A DNA stretch of 6,835 bases. It comes from Bacteroidales bacterium. Lineage in GTDB: Bacteria > Bacteroidota > Bacteroidia > Bacteroidales > UBA932. The notes under the pieces are model-generated. The model ran no database searches, was not told the origin of the DNA, and was given only the letters and a program-made list of their open reading frames with translations. The first letter of the stretch is position 1. Each line of letters starts with the position of its first letter. The position numbers and the translations under genes were made by a program. The stretch covers positions 1-6,835 of the forward strand of contig JAFZFL010000115.1 in the NCBI GenBank assembly GCA_017555925.1, written 5' to 3'. This document shows positions 6,196 through 6,835 of this stretch, in pieces.

Positions 6196-6835
6196 TTACA
6201 CCTGCCCCACCGACACCTGCATATCTTTATTGCTGCAGATTGGCAATGTCTGCAAATCATCTGCTCCAAGCGAATCAATATGCGAGTTCTTGAGCAGTAT
6301 GGGCATTACCTGATCATCTTTCCGGTAACCACCCAGAGAGAGGCCGGTAGTGGCCATTTTTAAAGCATACGCATACTGCTCCCTTGTTATGCCGAGGCGC
6401 ATTCCCTTTTCCTGAGAATATGATGGGATAACAGCCGGCACTTTGTTTCCCCAACTGTTCCTCACATCCATAACCATATCTTCATTTCTTGCCAGTTCAA
6501 TTGCCCTACCCGTCAACTTCTCAAGAGTATCAGCATTATACCCTATGAAGCCTATCTCAATTTTAGCCTCCGGTATTGGCGAGAGCATGAAAAGGCCCGA
6601 TCTGGTAATGATATTGGGGAAATTCGTACTCATATAGCTATAAAACTCAGCTTCTACAGCCGGTGACTCCGCAGAGTCATCAGTCTCTATAAGCACATTG
6701 GCATAATTGGGCATGGGTCCGTATGATGCACTTGCCAAATAGTAACGTAAAGGGGAGCTGCCCATTGTAATTGAGTAGTTCTTTATGCGGCTGTCATTCT
6801 TCAAATACTCCTCTATTTCAAATACGCTCTTTTCC
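6196..6835 (-). CDS. RND (HAE1) efflux permease, second periplasmic loop; cut by the window edge and by a premature stop
   Basis: The frame enters from the right edge and is open for 212 residues until TAA at 6198-6196. It begins EKSVFEIEEYLKNDSRI, with no true start in the window (a TTG at 6804 is internal). The sequence is the second large periplasmic loop of an AcrB-type pump, between TM7 and TM8. The opening (IEEYLKNDSRIKNYSITMGS, then PLRYYL) matches the start of the porter PC1 subdomain. The block VMDVRNSWGNKVPAVIPSYS with QEKGMRLGITREQYAYAL matches the docking/PC2 part, where AcrB homologues read 'D-x-E-K-A-x-x-L-G-V'. The end (ICSNKDMQVSVGQV) is the strand that normally leads to the 'RYNRERV' segment. 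In this gene that segment lies just past the stop, in the same frame. TM1-TM7 and the first periplasmic loop should lie to the right of the window. The drug or metabolite exported cannot be told from this part. Confidence 0.85.
   Translation of the reverse strand, partial: EKSVFEIEEYLKNDSRIKNYSITMGSSPLRYYLASASYGPMPNYANVLIETDDSAESPAVEAEFYSYMSTNFPNIITRSGLFMLSPIPEAKIEIGFIGYNADTLEKLTGRAIELARNEDMVMDVRNSWGNKVPAVIPSYSQEKGMRLGITREQYAYALKMATTGLSLGGYRKDDQVMPILLKNSHIDSLGADDLQTLPICSNKDMQVSVGQV

Larger units (their letters stand above)
4159..6835 (-). pseudogene. Disrupted RND-OMF fusion efflux gene, seen as a whole
   Basis: The two pieces above are one gene split by a single in-frame TAA at 6196-6198. 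Exactly 20 codons separate that stop from the next in-frame ATG (6135). They encode DDFDIKYRYGKIKRYNRERV, which is the sequence RND permeases have at this point, including the conserved 'RYNRERV'. No frameshift or further stop occurs in the 678 codons that follow. The disruption is therefore either very recent or a base-calling error. If real, the product would lack TM8-TM12 and the outer-membrane channel and could not work as a pump. Confidence 0.75.

Noticed and set aside
6196..6198. Reassigned stop codon or selenocysteine/pyrrolysine-type recoding
   Set aside because: The codon is TAA, which neither system uses, and all complete genes in the window end normally in TAA.
6802..6804. TTG at 6804 as the start of the upstream permease piece
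   Set aside because: The frame stays open to the window edge, and the ten codons before it (EKSVFEIEEY) match the conserved beginning of the RND PC1 subdomain.

Overview
The window looks like chromosome from a member of the Bacteroidota, most likely the order Bacteroidales. The base composition is moderately AT-rich. Start codons mostly lack Shine-Dalgarno sequences. One upstream region carries a TAnnTTTG box of the Bacteroidetes -7 type. The gene content (a secreted C69 dipeptidase and an RND permease joined to a TolC-like protein) also fits. No species can be named from the sequence alone.

Layout. Positions 1-94 (minus strand) hold the first 31 codons of a helix-turn-helix protein that resembles the OrfA of an IS3-type insertion sequence and runs off the left edge. 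Next is a strong hairpin (100-132), then a small secreted Spy/CpxP-like protein on the minus strand (153-596). A 121-bp divergent intergenic region separates it from a secreted family C69 dipeptidase on the plus strand (718-2451). A two-tier hairpin terminator (2472-2523) sits between that gene and a leftward operon that fills the rest of the window. In transcription order the operon contains: the second half of an RND (HAE1-type) efflux permease entering from the right edge, the TolC-type outer-membrane factor fused in frame to its C-terminus, and, after a 26-bp gap, an unrecognised 533-residue protein with one central membrane hairpin (2531-4132).

The efflux gene is the most notable part. 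First, permease and outer-membrane channel form one reading frame, and the channel half keeps what looks like its own signal peptide at the junction. This suggests a polyprotein that signal peptidase could separate. Second, one in-frame TAA (6196-6198) interrupts the permease in its large second periplasmic loop. The frame is preserved on both sides and homology appears to continue through the 20 codons after the stop, so this is either a recent nonsense mutation or a sequence error. Every other complete gene here ends in TAA, so reassignment of that codon is not a reasonable explanation.

If intact, the operon would encode the inner- and outer-membrane parts of a tripartite drug or metabolite exporter; a periplasmic adaptor gene would be expected upstream, outside the window. 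The 533-residue protein is probably co-transcribed and ends at the shared terminator. No tRNA, rRNA, CRISPR array or complete mobile element was seen. I found no clearly new multi-gene system. The fusion with its internal signal peptide and the unknown downstream protein are the best candidates for follow-up.
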